Source of the DNA: Pseudomonas sp.
Lineage (GTDB): Bacteria > Pseudomonadota > Gammaproteobacteria > Pseudomonadales > Pseudomonadaceae
Reading direction: 5' to 3'
DNA: 5,994 bases
NCBI GenBank assembly: GCA_029240955.1
Contig: JARDZH010000153.1
Location: forward strand, 1-5,994
Shown piece after piece: positions 5,818-5,994 of this stretch (its first letter is position 1; the number at the start of each line of letters is the position of its first letter). The notes beneath the pieces are model-generated. The model had not been told where the DNA came from and did no database searches. It saw only the letters and a program-made list of their open reading frames with translations. The position numbers were made by a program, and so were the translations under genes.

Positions 5818-5994
5818 CTATTGGAGTTTTTCTCCAAGACGGTCTAAATCTTGACGGATCGATTTTGCAGAGCCCAGGTTATTTCCATGTTCCGCAATTC
5901 TCCAGTATTGACTGCAACCTATCGCAGCTATCGCATTGAAGTGCGTCTGCTTCATGCCCCTCAAGGCCTTTTGAGTGAACTGAAGCTCTTTCAC
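5818..5994 (-). CDS. C-terminal end of an unrecognised gene, cut by the right edge
   Basis: The minus frame is open from the window edge for 58 codons to TAG at 5820-5818. The visible end includes MKQTHFNAIAAIG (14-26), CSQYWRIAEHGN (27-38) and a helical, charged tail ending RQDLDRLGEKLQ. The segment YWRIAEHGN faintly recalls the end of a Sel1/TPR-like repeat, but this is too short to assign. By hand count G+C at positions 1, 2 and 3 is about 31, 22 and 26 of 58, so third-position G+C is clearly lower than in cadA or the exporter, which suggests transferred or fast-evolving DNA. A plus-strand frame from ATG 5887 is also open to the edge and competes with this call. The start lies outside the window. 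Confidence 0.5.
   Translation of the reverse strand: MKELQFTQKALRGMKQTHFNAIAAIGCSQYWRIAEHGNNLGSAKSIRQDLDRLGEKLQ

Noticed and set aside
5821..5837. TTGGAG-TTTTT-CTCCAA hairpin as a terminator
   Set aside because: The T's are in the loop and not after the stem, and the hairpin falls inside the last codons of the partial minus-strand gene.
5887..5994. Plus-strand open frame from ATG 5887 to the edge
   Set aside because: Only 36 codons are visible with a poor ribosome binding site. The minus frame across the same bases is longer and has a slightly more gene-like composition. Kept as an alternative, not called.

Overview
The window looks like a chromosomal segment of a Pseudomonas (a gamma-proteobacterium of roughly 58-60% G+C by eye). 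The evidence is a tRNA-Pro tail of Pseudomonas type, a GCCAGC-AA-GCTGGC palindrome resembling the Pseudomonas REP family, a CadA-type heavy-metal ATPase with a cysteine-rich N-terminus under a MerR/CadR-type promoter, and strong G/C preference at third codon positions in the long genes. The species cannot be settled from the sequence alone.

Left edge (1-216): the 3' half of a tRNA-Pro(GGG) gene runs in from outside the window, followed by its intrinsic terminator and a short spacer with a REP-like palindrome. Centre left (217-2871, minus strand): a P1B-type Cd/Zn/Pb-exporting ATPase gene, cadA. Its reading frame holds throughout 884 codons, but codon 479 is TAA, so the gene is split between the actuator domain and the CPC metal-channel helix. 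All catalytic motifs on both sides are intact, which suggests a recent single-base change or a sequencing error. Its promoter (2901-2931) keeps a near-perfect CadR/PbrR-type dyad between suboptimally spaced -35 and -10 boxes. No regulator gene is present, so the regulator must be encoded elsewhere.

Centre right (2971-4827, minus strand): an intact fused permease/ATPase half-transporter of the ABC exporter superfamily. It lies upstream of cadA on the same strand with a 99-bp gap and no visible terminator, so some read-through into cadA is possible. The two are probably not one regulated unit, because cadA has its own metal-responsive promoter.

Right part (4828-5994): a gene-poor region. It holds an orphan plus-strand intrinsic terminator, a plus-strand frame (5131-5364) with strong Pseudomonas-like third-position bias that runs through an in-frame TGA, an 81-residue plus-strand protein (5510-5755) built of four repeats at an exact 16-residue period, and the C-terminal end of a lower-GC minus-strand gene leaving the window on the right.

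The points most worth a second look are the nonsense-split cadA behind an intact metal-responsive promoter, the four-repeat small protein, and the possible decayed or recoded small gene next to it. I see no evidence of a larger undescribed multi-gene system in this window.
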